A stretch of 64,000 nt of DNA from Ruminococcaceae bacterium UBA7080. Its GTDB lineage: Bacteria; Bacillota; Clostridia; Oscillospirales; Acutalibacteraceae. Below, piece by piece: positions 17,885 through 26,342 of this stretch. Made by a program: the position numbers and the translations under genes. The stretch covers positions 92,313 through 156,312 of the forward strand of contig DKZG01000006.1 in NCBI GenBank assembly GCA_002493595.1, written 5' to 3'. The notes under the pieces are model-generated. The model had not been told where the DNA came from. It did not search any database and saw nothing but the letters and a program-made list of their open reading frames with translations. Positions within the stretch are counted from its first letter, which is position 1. Every line of letters begins with the position of its first letter.

Positions 17885-18595
17885 ATGCAGAATTTTGACA
17901 AAAAAATAGAAGCCTTTATAGATTTTTTTATCAATCATGAAGGCTATAATACTGTACTTCTCGGTTTAAAAAACACAATTATAATAGCCATTTCCGGTTT
18001 GCTTATAGGTATTGTAATCGGTACATTAATCGCAACAATCAGAGTTATACCAAAAACGAATATTTTTGTTAAAATATTTGATAAAATATCTGTTTTTTAC
18101 GTAAGTATTTTTAGGGGAACTCCTATTGTGGTTCAGCTTTTGGTATTTTACTATGTACTGCTTCCGCTTTTGGGTATACATATTAATTCCGTATCTGTAG
18201 CAATAGTTGTATTTGGTATGAACTCCGGTGCATACATATCCGAAATCATGCGCGCCGGTATTTTGTCAGTTGACTCAGGGCAAATGGAAGGCGGACGTGC
18301 AGTCGGCTTAAGCTATGGCACAACCATGATGAAAATCATTATCCCGCAGGCGGTAAAAAATATACTGCCTACACTCGGAAACGAATTCATTTCACTCATT
18401 AAGGAAACATCGGTTGTTAGCTTTGTAGGGGCTACAGACCTTTATGTAGCATTTAACAGAATCGGCTCAAACAGCTATGAATTTATGATACCTTATCTTG
18501 TAATGGCTGTTATTTATATTGTACTTGTAGTATTTATATCCTTACTGATTAAACTTATGGAAAGGAGCCTGAGAAAAAGTGATAAGAGTCTCTAA
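17885..18595 (+). CDS. Polar amino-acid ABC transporter permease
   Basis: 236-residue HisM/GlnP-type membrane protein with about five transmembrane helices. The family marks FRGTPIVVQLLVFYY and the EAA loop (SVDSGQMEGGRAVGLSYGTTMMKIIIPQAVKNILP) contact the ATPase. The ATG at 17885 has AGGG 8 nt upstream; an upstream GTG at 17849 lies inside the terminator hairpin and is rejected. Overlaps the ATPase gene by 17 nt. Confidence 0.92.
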   Translation: MQNFDKKIEAFIDFFINHEGYNTVLLGLKNTIIIAISGLLIGIVIGTLIATIRVIPKTNIFVKIFDKISVFYVSIFRGTPIVVQLLVFYYVLLPLLGIHINSVSVAIVVFGMNSGAYISEIMRAGILSVDSGQMEGGRAVGLSYGTTMMKIIIPQAVKNILPTLGNEFISLIKETSVVSFVGATDLYVAFNRIGSNSYEFMIPYLVMAVIYIVLVVFISLLIKLMERSLRKSDKSL

Positions 18596-19301
18596 TTTAA
18601 AAAAGAGCTTTGGCGATAACCATGTATTAAAAGGCATTGATTATGAAATCCATCAGGGAGAAAAAATAGTCGTTATCGGCCCGTCAGGCTCAGGCAAAAG
18701 TACATTTTTAAGATGCCTTAATCTGCTTGAAACACCTACTGAAGGTGAAATTTGGTTTGAAAATCAGCTGATTACCGATAAAAAGTGTAATGTTAATAAA
18801 ATACGTCAGCATATGGGAATGGTTTTTCAGCATTTTAATCTGTTCAATAATTTAACAATTCTTAATAATATTACACTTGCACCCGTGAATCTTAAGCTTA
18901 AAACCAAAGAGGAAGCAAATGAGGATGCTCTCAAACTGTTAAAACTTGTCGGTTTAGAAGATAAGGCTGACGCATATCCTTCGCAGCTTTCAGGCGGACA
19001 AAAGCAACGTGCTGCAATTGTCCGTTCACTTGCAATGAATCCTAAGGTTATGCTTTTTGACGAACCGACATCTGCCCTTGATCCAGAAATGGTAGGCGAA
19101 GTTCTTCAGGTTATGAAAGATTTGGCAAACGACGGTATGACTATGGTTGTTGTTACGCACGAAATGGGATTTGCACGTGAGGTAGCTGATCACGTTATCT
19201 TTATGGCAGATGGATATATTGTTGAGGATGCACCGCCTCAGGAGCTTTTCAACGCACCGAAGGATCCTCGTCTGCAGCAATTTCTCAAGGCAGTTTTATA
19301 A
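18579..19301 (+). CDS. Polar amino-acid ABC transporter ATPase
   Basis: 240-residue ATPase of the GlnQ/HisP type: Walker A GPSGSGKST, signature LSGGQKQRAAIVRSL, Walker B VMLFDEPTSALD, switch His in VVTHEMGF. Drives uptake by the permease encoded immediately upstream. It starts with GTG at 18579, with GGAG 11 nt before, inside the end of the permease gene, which couples their translation. Specificity within polar amino acids (Gln, His, Arg, Cys) cannot be told from the sequence. Confidence 0.95.
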   Translation: MIRVSNLKKSFGDNHVLKGIDYEIHQGEKIVVIGPSGSGKSTFLRCLNLLETPTEGEIWFENQLITDKKCNVNKIRQHMGMVFQHFNLFNNLTILNNITLAPVNLKLKTKEEANEDALKLLKLVGLEDKADAYPSQLSGGQKQRAAIVRSLAMNPKVMLFDEPTSALDPEMVGEVLQVMKDLANDGMTMVVVTHEMGFAREVADHVIFMADGYIVEDAPPQELFNAPKDPRLQQFLKAVL

Positions 19302-19317
19302 ATACAAAAATATATTT

Positions 19318-19410
19318 TACAGCGGCAGAATTTCAATCTGCTGCTGAATTTTCTTTTCCGAAATAATAAATGAACAAGTCCGCAGGCAATGCCTGCGGAC
19401 TTGTTTTATA
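19318..19410. terminator. Two tandem hairpins between the transporter and the leftward deacetylase
   Basis: First hairpin: CAGCGGCAGA/TCTGCTGCTG (about 19320-19346, one G-T pair) followed by a T-rich run. Second: AACAAGTCCGCAGGC (19373-19387) pairs perfectly with GCCTGCGGACTTGTT (19391-19405) around AAT; it can serve both convergent genes. Confidence 0.8.
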
Positions 19411-19431
19411 TCAACCGATTCATTTTTCCGT

Positions 19432-20760
19432 TTAGGTATTATTATTTATTGTTTTATAATCAACATACTGCTGGCCTGCCTGTGCCGCCTTTCCGCCGTT
19501 TTTAGCTGCAAGCATCTCGCTGACCGTAACAACCTGATATCCCATATCTATAAGCTTGGGTACAATTTTTTTGACAGCCTCAGCCGTTGTGGGATAAATA
19601 TCATGCATCAGTATAATAGAGCCATCATAAACATTTTTAATCGCAGCATTATAAATCTTTTTGGCATCCCTTGATTTCCAGTCCTCGGTATCAACAGACC
19701 AATACGCAATCGGCATACCTTCCTTTTTGCATTCCTGCTGAATGGTTTTTGACATCATACCGCCGGGACATCTGAAAATGGTCGGATATCTTCCGCTGGC
19801 CTTTTTAATTGCGTCACTGCCCTTTTTTATATCATTTGCAGTTACCTTTTTACCGTAATTACCATGGTCGTATGTATGATTTCCGAGTTCACAGCCAAGC
19901 TCAAGCTCTTTTTTTAGAAGTTTGGAATTAGAGCTGTTAATTCGTGAACTGCACATAAAGAAAGTTGCACGTGCTCCATGCTCCTCCAGCACTTTTAATA
20001 TTTCCTCTGTCGAATTCACTCCGTTTTGTGCATAAGCAGGTCCGTCATCAAAAGACAATGCAACAATTGGTTTCTTAGGGTCAATATTTGAGGGCATTAT
20101 CGGTTTTTCTTTAATCTGAATACTGCAGGGCCGGCACCAATTGCCGAAAACCTCATTCCCGTTCACCTCAATAAAAGCCCTTGTTCTGATATAATAAACA
20201 TCTTTTGGTTTAAGCTTTTCTGCTTTGAAGCTGCTTTTTGAAAGAGTTTCCTTTTGGCTGTCACTGAAATCTTCGTTTTTCGAATATTCCAATTCATACC
20301 CTTTTGCATTTTTTTGCTTAACCCATTCGGCTTTTAACACACCCTCCTCAGTTGACTGTACTGAAACATCAGGTACACTTGGTAAAGAATACACTGTAAT
20401 TTCCTGTGCATTCTGACTCTCATATTTCTGCTTGTGGAATATTTTAAATGCCGTAACCTTGATTTTATATATTTTTGCTGACTCGATATCATTAAAATCA
20501 TATGTACATGTATCAGAATCCTTGATTGTATCTATTATCTCAAATGCGCCCTTGCTGTCATTATAACAGTAAATGTGATAACCGTCTGCACCTTTTACGC
20601 TGTCCCATCGTATTTTGATTGATTGGTCTGTATTTTCAGCCATTACCGCATTCTCAACATCGTCGACGCTTTTACCGTTTACAACCGTAATTGCCGCTGC
20701 TGCAAAAGCAACAATCATCACCACTGCAATACAGGTTATAAATTTTATTTTCTTGGCCAC
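19432..20760 (-). CDS. Membrane-anchored polysaccharide deacetylase with fibronectin III-like domains
   Basis: 442 residues. An uncleaved N-terminal membrane helix (about 6-28) is followed by one or two fibronectin III-like domains (about 45-225, SIKIRWDSVKGADGYHIYCY ... KAEWVKQKNAKGYELEYS) and a C-terminal NodB deacetylase domain: VALSFDDGPAY (motif 1), HTYDHGNYG (motif 2, metal His), FRCPGG (motif 3). Such enzymes deacetylate peptidoglycan or other GlcNAc polymers outside the cell. The GTG at 20760 is chosen because GGAG lies 8 nt upstream and the upstream frame crosses the promoter. Confidence 0.88.
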   Translation of the reverse strand: MAKKIKFITCIAVVMIVAFAAAAITVVNGKSVDDVENAVMAENTDQSIKIRWDSVKGADGYHIYCYNDSKGAFEIIDTIKDSDTCTYDFNDIESAKIYKIKVTAFKIFHKQKYESQNAQEITVYSLPSVPDVSVQSTEEGVLKAEWVKQKNAKGYELEYSKNEDFSDSQKETLSKSSFKAEKLKPKDVYYIRTRAFIEVNGNEVFGNWCRPCSIQIKEKPIMPSNIDPKKPIVALSFDDGPAYAQNGVNSTEEILKVLEEHGARATFFMCSSRINSSNSKLLKKELELGCELGNHTYDHGNYGKKVTANDIKKGSDAIKKASGRYPTIFRCPGGMMSKTIQQECKKEGMPIAYWSVDTEDWKSRDAKKIYNAAIKNVYDGSIILMHDIYPTTAEAVKKIVPKLIDMGYQVVTVSEMLAAKNGGKAAQAGQQYVDYKTINNNT

Positions 20761-20801
20761 AATTCCATCTCCTACTATCAATCGGCAACAATTAAATTTG
20801 G

Positions 20802-20860
20802 TTACAATACTTGTAATCGTTTTGTAATTTAAGTATAGTCCCATAATTATAAAAATGCAA
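20802..20860 (-). promoter_or_regulatory. Sigma-A promoter and inverted repeat of the deacetylase gene
   Basis: Minus strand TTGCAT (20860-20855), 17 nt, TATACT (20837-20832). The leader holds TTACAA-TAC-TTGTAA (20802-20816) about 10-25 nt after the predicted transcription start, a possible operator. Confidence 0.6.
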
Positions 20861-20942
20861 TAGAAACCATGAATAATTAAAAAATTAGTCACTTTGTATA
20901 TATATTTGCTTAAAACAGCGTTAATATTTTAACAAATTTAAG

Positions 20943-20971
20943 TTGACCGTTGATTAACTTAGTGATATTAT
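20943..20971 (+). promoter_or_regulatory. Probable promoter of the hydrogenase operon
   Basis: TTGACC (20943-20948), 17-nt spacer, TATTAT (20966-20971); a TATAAT three bases on is an alternative -10 with a poorer spacing. Start codon of echA is about 60 nt downstream. Confidence 0.5.
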
Positions 20972-21036
20972 AATACAGGCTAAAATATATAAAACATATT
21001 ATATGAAAAAATTTCCTATTCAGAGGAGGGCATCAA

Positions 21037-22947
21037 ATGGAAAGTTTAATCATCGTGCTGATTGGGTTTCCGTTTCTGAGTGCATTTCTGCTCAGTATAT
21101 TCAAAAACAACACAATCAGACAAATTATAACCTATGTCAGCAGTGTTACGGTTATCGCAATGGCAATTGCCTTTGCCGTCAAATATTTTGCTTCGGGCAA
21201 TTCAAATATGTCACTGTTTACCGATACAAAAATAATAGATTATTCGATGATTATCATAGAAGCATTCTTGATGGTCCTTGTTACAATACTCAGCTTTAAA
21301 TATAAGCAGTATTACGCTGCTGTTTTATCCATATCACAAACTGCACTGATGTTTTGGTTTGAACTCAGCGGCCGTGCCCCGCATCAGGAAGTAAGCAAAG
21401 TTTATATTGATCAGCTTACCGTAATCATGGTGCTGATAGTCGCTGTTATCGGTACTCTTATAACAGTTTATGCATGCGGATACATGAAGGATTACCATAA
21501 TCATCATAAAGAATTTATGGACAGGAGAAGATATTTCTTCGCACTCCTCTATGTCTTTCTCGGGGCAATGTTCGGTCTTGTGCTTTCAAACAGTCTTATC
21601 TGGATGTATTTCTTCTGGGAAATTACAAGTGTTGTATCCTTCCTGCTCATAGGCTATACAAGAACAAATGAAGCCATTCATAACTGCTTCAGAGCACTTT
21701 GGATGAACCTTCTCGGCGGCTGTGGCTTTGCTGTTGCGATTGTAATTGCGGGTATCTGCTTTAATGTAACAGATATGCAGAGTCTCATCCTATGTGACGG
21801 AAAGATAATTGTTATTCCGGTTATTTTGCTTTCCTTTGCAGCACTTACAAAAAGCGCCCAGCTTCCGTTTTCAAAATGGCTGCTTGGTGCAATGGTTGCA
21901 CCGACACCTTCATCTGCACTTCTTCACAGTGCAACAATGGTTAAGGCCGGCGTATATCTCTTGCTCAGGCTATCCCCTGTTCTTGCCGGATCCTATGCCG
22001 GATCAATGGTCAGCCTTGTAGGCGGCTTCACATTCCTTATTATGTCTATGCTGGCTATCACTGTAAGCGACGGAAAAAAGGTACTTGCATATTCAACCAT
22101 TTCAAATCTCGGCCTTATTACTGCGTGTGCAGGCGTCGGTGCAGAGGAAACTGTTTGGGCCGGTATGTTTCTTCTCATATTCCACGCTATTTCAAAGTCA
22201 CTCCTTTTCCAGACTGTGGGTGCAATTGAAAATTCAACAGGTTCAAGAGATATTGAAACAATGCATGGTCTCGTTCGCCGCCATCCTTATCTCGCATGGA
22301 CACTTGTAATCGGCATTGCAGGTATGTTCCTTGCACCATTTGGTATGCTTATTTCAAAATGGGCTGCACTTAAGGCGTTTATAGATAATGGTTCAATTGT
22401 GCTGATACTTTTCGTTTGTTTCGGCAGTGCAACCACCCTATTCTACTGGATGAAATGGATGGCAACCGTGCTTGCATCAAAAAATAATGATACCAAAGCA
22501 AAAAATACTACATCTGCTAACCAATGGGTATCTATCTTAATTCACTCAGCATTTATGATTATGCTTTGTTTTGCCTTCCCATTCATCTCTTCACATGTTA
22601 TTATTCCGTATATTCATCAGGTATTCAATAATGCATATCAGGTTATATCCGGCGATAATATCATTATTATGATGATTATGCTCATATCCATATTTGTAAT
22701 ACCCGGAATATCCTGGATTTCAGCAAGACACACAAAATACAGCAAAGTAGACAGATATATCAATGGTGTAAACGCCGGTGACCAGATGAATTATATTGAT
22801 TCCATGGGCGAAAAAAGACGTTTCTTCCTCGCGAACTGGTATATGGAGGATATCTTTGGTGAGAAAAAGCTTTGGAATCCATCCATCATGATTTCTATTT
22901 TGCTTATTGTAACATTTTTCGTTATTTCAATAGGAGGTGCATTCTGA
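21037..22947 (+). CDS. echA: Ech-type hydrogenase, NuoL/antiporter-like membrane subunit
   Basis: 636-residue polytopic protein related to complex I NuoL and Mrp antiporter subunits. The conserved proton-channel segment is visible as VILLSFAALTKSAQLPFSKWLLGAMVAPTPSSALLHSATMVKAGVY, with the broken-helix lysine and histidine region. It forms the ion-translocating arm of a group 4 membrane-bound [NiFe] hydrogenase. GAGGAGGG precedes the ATG; its stop overlaps the next start by one base (TGATG). First gene of a ten-gene operon. Confidence 0.92.
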   Translation: MESLIIVLIGFPFLSAFLLSIFKNNTIRQIITYVSSVTVIAMAIAFAVKYFASGNSNMSLFTDTKIIDYSMIIIEAFLMVLVTILSFKYKQYYAAVLSISQTALMFWFELSGRAPHQEVSKVYIDQLTVIMVLIVAVIGTLITVYACGYMKDYHNHHKEFMDRRRYFFALLYVFLGAMFGLVLSNSLIWMYFFWEITSVVSFLLIGYTRTNEAIHNCFRALWMNLLGGCGFAVAIVIAGICFNVTDMQSLILCDGKIIVIPVILLSFAALTKSAQLPFSKWLLGAMVAPTPSSALLHSATMVKAGVYLLLRLSPVLAGSYAGSMVSLVGGFTFLIMSMLAITVSDGKKVLAYSTISNLGLITACAGVGAEETVWAGMFLLIFHAISKSLLFQTVGAIENSTGSRDIETMHGLVRRHPYLAWTLVIGIAGMFLAPFGMLISKWAALKAFIDNGSIVLILFVCFGSATTLFYWMKWMATVLASKNNDTKAKNTTSANQWVSILIHSAFMIMLCFAFPFISSHVIIPYIHQVFNNAYQVISGDNIIIMMIMLISIFVIPGISWISARHTKYSKVDRYINGVNAGDQMNYIDSMGEKRRFFLANWYMEDIFGEKKLWNPSIMISILLIVTFFVISIGGAF

Positions 22948-23837
22948 TGACAGGAACAGTTAAAATCATCCTCAGTATTGCTGCCTATATCATTTTTGCA
23001 CCGATACTCGGCGGAATTATGTCAGGTATTGACAGAAAAATAACTGCACGTATGCAGGGCAGACAGGGTCCTCCCGTACTTCAGCCATTCTATGATGTAA
23101 TCAAGCTTCTGAAAAAGGAAACGGTATTTGTAAACCATGTTCAGATTTTCTATCTGCTTACCTTCCTTTTCTTCGTCATATTCACAGGCTGCCTTTTCTT
23201 TGGCGGATTTGATTTGCTTATGGTGTTCTTTGCACTCACAACGGCAAATCTGTTTCTTATCCTTGCCGCAACAAGTGCCCACTCGCCTTATGCAAATATG
23301 GGTGCAAATCGTGAAATGATGCAAATGCTTGCATATGAACCTATGGTACTTCTTACTGCTGTTGGATTTTATCTTGCGACCGGAACCTTTAAAGTAAGAG
23401 AGATTGTTACCAGTTCTTCAGCATTGCCTATTTTAATGCTCCCGGGTGTATTTGTAGGCTTTGTATTTATTCTTACAATCAAGCTCAGAAAACATCCCTT
23501 TGACCTTGCAACAAGCCATCATGCCCACCAGGAAATGGTTAAGGGTATCACCACGGAGTTTTCAGGTGAAATGTTTGCGATTGTTGAAATTGCACACTGG
23601 TATGAAAACGTATTTCTTATGGGTGTTATTGCACTCTTCTTTATTAATGCAAACTGGTGGACAATCCTTATCGCTCTTGCAGCAATTTCAGTCACTTACA
23701 CCGTGCTTATCCTTGTGGATAATACAAACGCCCGACTTAAATGGCAAAAAATGTTTAAGAATTCATGGATTGTAACCATTATCGCAGGTGCACTTAACGT
23801 ATTTATTCTTGAAGTATTGACCAAGGGGGTAGTATAA
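22947..23837 (+). CDS. echB: Ech-type hydrogenase, NuoH-like membrane subunit
   Basis: 296 residues, about eight transmembrane helices, homologous to complex I NuoH (anchor at the proton channel). Conserved loop DRKITARMQGRQGPPVLQPFYDVIKLLKKE and the acidic HQEMVKGITTEFSGEMFAIVEIAHWYE near the quinone-site equivalent are present. The ATG at 22947 with AGGAGG upstream is preferred over an in-frame codon 75 nt earlier inside echA. Confidence 0.93.
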   Translation: MTGTVKIILSIAAYIIFAPILGGIMSGIDRKITARMQGRQGPPVLQPFYDVIKLLKKETVFVNHVQIFYLLTFLFFVIFTGCLFFGGFDLLMVFFALTTANLFLILAATSAHSPYANMGANREMMQMLAYEPMVLLTAVGFYLATGTFKVREIVTSSSALPILMLPGVFVGFVFILTIKLRKHPFDLATSHHAHQEMVKGITTEFSGEMFAIVEIAHWYENVFLMGVIALFFINANWWTILIALAAISVTYTVLILVDNTNARLKWQKMFKNSWIVTIIAGALNVFILEVLTKGVV

Positions 23838-24272
23838 ATGGCTGATGTAACGAAATCACCATGGATTATGCATTATGACGGTTCAAGCTGTAATGGCTGT
23901 GATATAGAAGTTCTCGCCTGCCTGACTCCCGTTTATGATGTTGAACGTTTTGGTGTAATAAATACCGGTAATCCTAAGCACGCCGACATTCTGCTTATCA
24001 CAGGTTCTGTCAATGAACAGAACAAAGATGTTGTAAAGCAGATTTATGAGCAGATGACAGAGCCTAAGGTCGTTTGTGCAATTGGCATCTGTGCCTGCAA
24101 CGGCGGTGTATTTAAAGACTGCTACAATATACTCGGCGGTGTTGACAAGGTTATTCCTGTCGATATATATGTACCCGGCTGCGCAGCAAGACCGGAGGCT
24201 ATTATTGACGGCGTTGTTAAATCACTTGCTCTGCTTAAAGAAAAAAGCCAAAAGCTTAAGGAGGGAAAATAA
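23838..24272 (+). CDS. echC: Ech-type [NiFe] hydrogenase small subunit (NuoB-like)
   Basis: 144 residues. Carries the proximal [4Fe-4S] cluster and passes electrons between the ferredoxin subunit and the NiFe site. Cluster cysteines are in GSSCNGCDIEV, near GICACNGG and in VPGCAARPEA. Adjacent to echB without a gap; AAGGGGG-type ribosome site inside the echB end. Confidence 0.93.
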   Translation: MADVTKSPWIMHYDGSSCNGCDIEVLACLTPVYDVERFGVINTGNPKHADILLITGSVNEQNKDVVKQIYEQMTEPKVVCAIGICACNGGVFKDCYNILGGVDKVIPVDIYVPGCAARPEAIIDGVVKSLALLKEKSQKLKEGK

Positions 24273-24662
24273 ATGAGAGAAGCATATACTCTTGAAACAG
24301 TAGATATTCCGACCCTCTATAAAATAATGCTTGAAAAGCAGCGTGCAGGCTACCGCCTTGCACAGATTTGTGCAACAGCCTTTGAGGGTTATAATGAACT
24401 GATATATTCAGTCGCAATGGATTATAAATTTGAAAATTATAAGGTAATCGTTCCTATCGAAGAGGAAATCAATACCATTTCAGACTTTTTCCCGTCAGCA
24501 ATGCTCTATGAAAATGAAATGAAAGAGCTTTTTGATGTTCAGATAAAGTCCATTAATCCCGATTTTAACAATAAGCTTTACCGAATTGCAAAAAAGGCAC
24601 CTTTCAAAAAAGAAGTTAAGGATGCCGTAAAAATTGTTAAAAAAGAAGAGGAGGCAAAATAA
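24273..24662 (+). CDS. echD: Ech-type hydrogenase NuoC-like subunit
   Basis: 129 residues, related to complex I NuoC (30-kDa subunit), a soluble structural partner of the large subunit. The weakly conserved EEEINTISDFFPSAMLYENEMKELFDVQIK matches the family's SISDvfPgA-xxxEREmxDlfGi region. Stop overlaps the echE start by one base. Confidence 0.88.
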   Translation: MREAYTLETVDIPTLYKIMLEKQRAGYRLAQICATAFEGYNELIYSVAMDYKFENYKVIVPIEEEINTISDFFPSAMLYENEMKELFDVQIKSINPDFNNKLYRIAKKAPFKKEVKDAVKIVKKEEEAK

Positions 24663-25741
24663 TGGGTGAAAAATCAGTAGTTCCTTTCGGTCCTCAGCAC
24701 CCTGTACTTCCTGAGCCCATTCATCTGGATTTAGTACTTGAGGATGAAAAGGTAGTTGAGGCAATTCCGTCAATCGGCTTTGTTCACAGGGGCCTCGAAA
24801 GCCTGGCAGAAAAAAGAGATTTTAACGATTATCAATATGTAATAGAAAGAATATGCGGCATATGCTCATTCAAGCACGGTATGTGCTACTGTGAAGCACT
24901 TGAAAACATTTTTGATGCAGAGGTTCCCGAAAGAGCAAAATTTTTAAGAACCATATGGGGGGAAATGAGCCGCATTCATTCGCACCTGCTCTGGCTCGGT
25001 CTTTTGGCTGATGCCTTTGGCTTTGATGCACTCTTTATGCAATGCTGGAGGATGAGAGAAAAGGTGCTTGACATGTTCGAAGCATCCACTGGCGGACGTG
25101 TCATTTTCTCGGTAAACAAAATCGGCGGTGTGCTAAAGGATATGGACTCCTCTATGCTCAAAAGCTTTGTTGATATTTTCAACAATATGGAAATTGAACT
25201 CAAAAAGCTTGTAAAAACTTTTCTAAACGACTATACTGTCGAATCACGCTTAAGGGGCGTAGGTATTCTTACTAAAGAGGATGCCATCCGTCTCGGTGCA
25301 GTAGGTCCTATGGCAAGAGCTGCGGGCATCGAGCTTGACACACGTAAAATAGGTTACGAGGCTTATGACAGGGTTGAATTTGAAATCATTACATCAAATG
25401 AATGTGACGGCTACGCAAGATGCGCTGTTCGCATAGGTGAAATATTTCAATCCATCAATATTATAAGACAGCTGGTTGATAAAATACCTGAAGGTCCTAT
25501 TGCAATTCAAATTAAAGGCAATCCTGAAGGTGAAGGCTTCGCAAGAGCCGAACAGCCGCGAGGCGAAGCAATATATTATGCAAAGGCAAATGGTACAAAA
25601 TTTCTGGAAAGACTTAGAGTGCGCACGCCTACATTCACAAATATAGAGTCGCTTATTCATATTCTTCCCGGTTCAGAGCTTGCTGATGTTCCGCTTCAGA
25701 TACTGACAATTGACCCTTGTATCAGCTGTACCGAAAGATAA
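24662..25741 (+). CDS. echE: Ech-type [NiFe] hydrogenase large subunit (NuoD-like)
   Basis: 359 residues holding the NiFe active site. The N-terminal ligand motif is RICGICSFKHG (about residues 62-72) and the C-terminal one is DPCISCTER at the very end. Because the chain stops right after the last ligand motif, there is no C-terminal extension to be cleaved, as known for several group 4 enzymes, so no maturation endopeptidase is needed; none is encoded here. All four nickel-ligand cysteines are present, so it should be a true hydrogenase rather than a complex I NuoD. Confidence 0.95.
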   Translation: MGEKSVVPFGPQHPVLPEPIHLDLVLEDEKVVEAIPSIGFVHRGLESLAEKRDFNDYQYVIERICGICSFKHGMCYCEALENIFDAEVPERAKFLRTIWGEMSRIHSHLLWLGLLADAFGFDALFMQCWRMREKVLDMFEASTGGRVIFSVNKIGGVLKDMDSSMLKSFVDIFNNMEIELKKLVKTFLNDYTVESRLRGVGILTKEDAIRLGAVGPMARAAGIELDTRKIGYEAYDRVEFEIITSNECDGYARCAVRIGEIFQSINIIRQLVDKIPEGPIAIQIKGNPEGEGFARAEQPRGEAIYYAKANGTKFLERLRVRTPTFTNIESLIHILPGSELADVPLQILTIDPCISCTER

Positions 25742-25755
25742 GGAGGCAGAGTATT

Positions 25756-26337
25756 ATGGCAATTATGAATTTCTCTTTTACAGCTTTAAAGAATCTGTTT
25801 TCAAAGCCTGCTACAAACAATTATCCTGAAGTACCAAGAGAATATCCAAAACGCAGCAGAGGTCATATTGAAATCAGCATTGACGACTGTATTATGTGCG
25901 GCATTTGCTCGCGCAAGTGTATGTCAGGTGCAATCAAGGTTGACAGAAACACAAAAACCTGGTCTATAGAAAGAATGGGATGCGTTCAGTGCGGCGCGTG
26001 TGTAAATGCATGTCCTAAAAAATGTCTTTCCATCGTACCGGGATATACTGAACCCTCAGCCGAAAAAACGGTTGATACATACAATCAGCCTATTCCTGAA
26101 ACAAAACCGGGTAAAATTACAAATGATATGTCAAAGTGCATACTCTGCGGACTTTGTGCAAGAAAGTGCCCTCAGGAATGCATTACCGTTGACAGAACAG
26201 GTGAAAAAACCTGGTCAATTGACCGCGACAAGTGTGTTCAGTGCGGCGCATGCATTGATGCCTGTCTGAAATTCAAAGCACTCAGCACAACACAAGATGA
26301 CGGCGAAAAGGGTATCGTTACACTGCATAAGGAGTAA
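25756..26337 (+). CDS. echF: Ech-type hydrogenase ferredoxin-like subunit with four [4Fe-4S] motifs
   Basis: 193 residues. The usual EchF/NuoI-like subunit has two CxxCxxCxxxC motifs; here there are four: CIMCGICSRKC, CVQCGACVNACP, CILCGLCARKCP and CVQCGACIDAC. The second half repeats the first (TWSIERMGCVQCGAC versus TWSIDRDKCVQCGAC), pointing to an internal tandem duplication. The last motif lacks the proline after the fourth cysteine. It is the electron entry from ferredoxin into the complex. The ATG at 25756 has AGGAGG upstream; the in-frame codon at 25717 lies inside echE. Confidence 0.92.
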   Translation: MAIMNFSFTALKNLFSKPATNNYPEVPREYPKRSRGHIEISIDDCIMCGICSRKCMSGAIKVDRNTKTWSIERMGCVQCGACVNACPKKCLSIVPGYTEPSAEKTVDTYNQPIPETKPGKITNDMSKCILCGLCARKCPQECITVDRTGEKTWSIDRDKCVQCGACIDACLKFKALSTTQDDGEKGIVTLHKE

Positions 26338-26342
26338 TCCTG

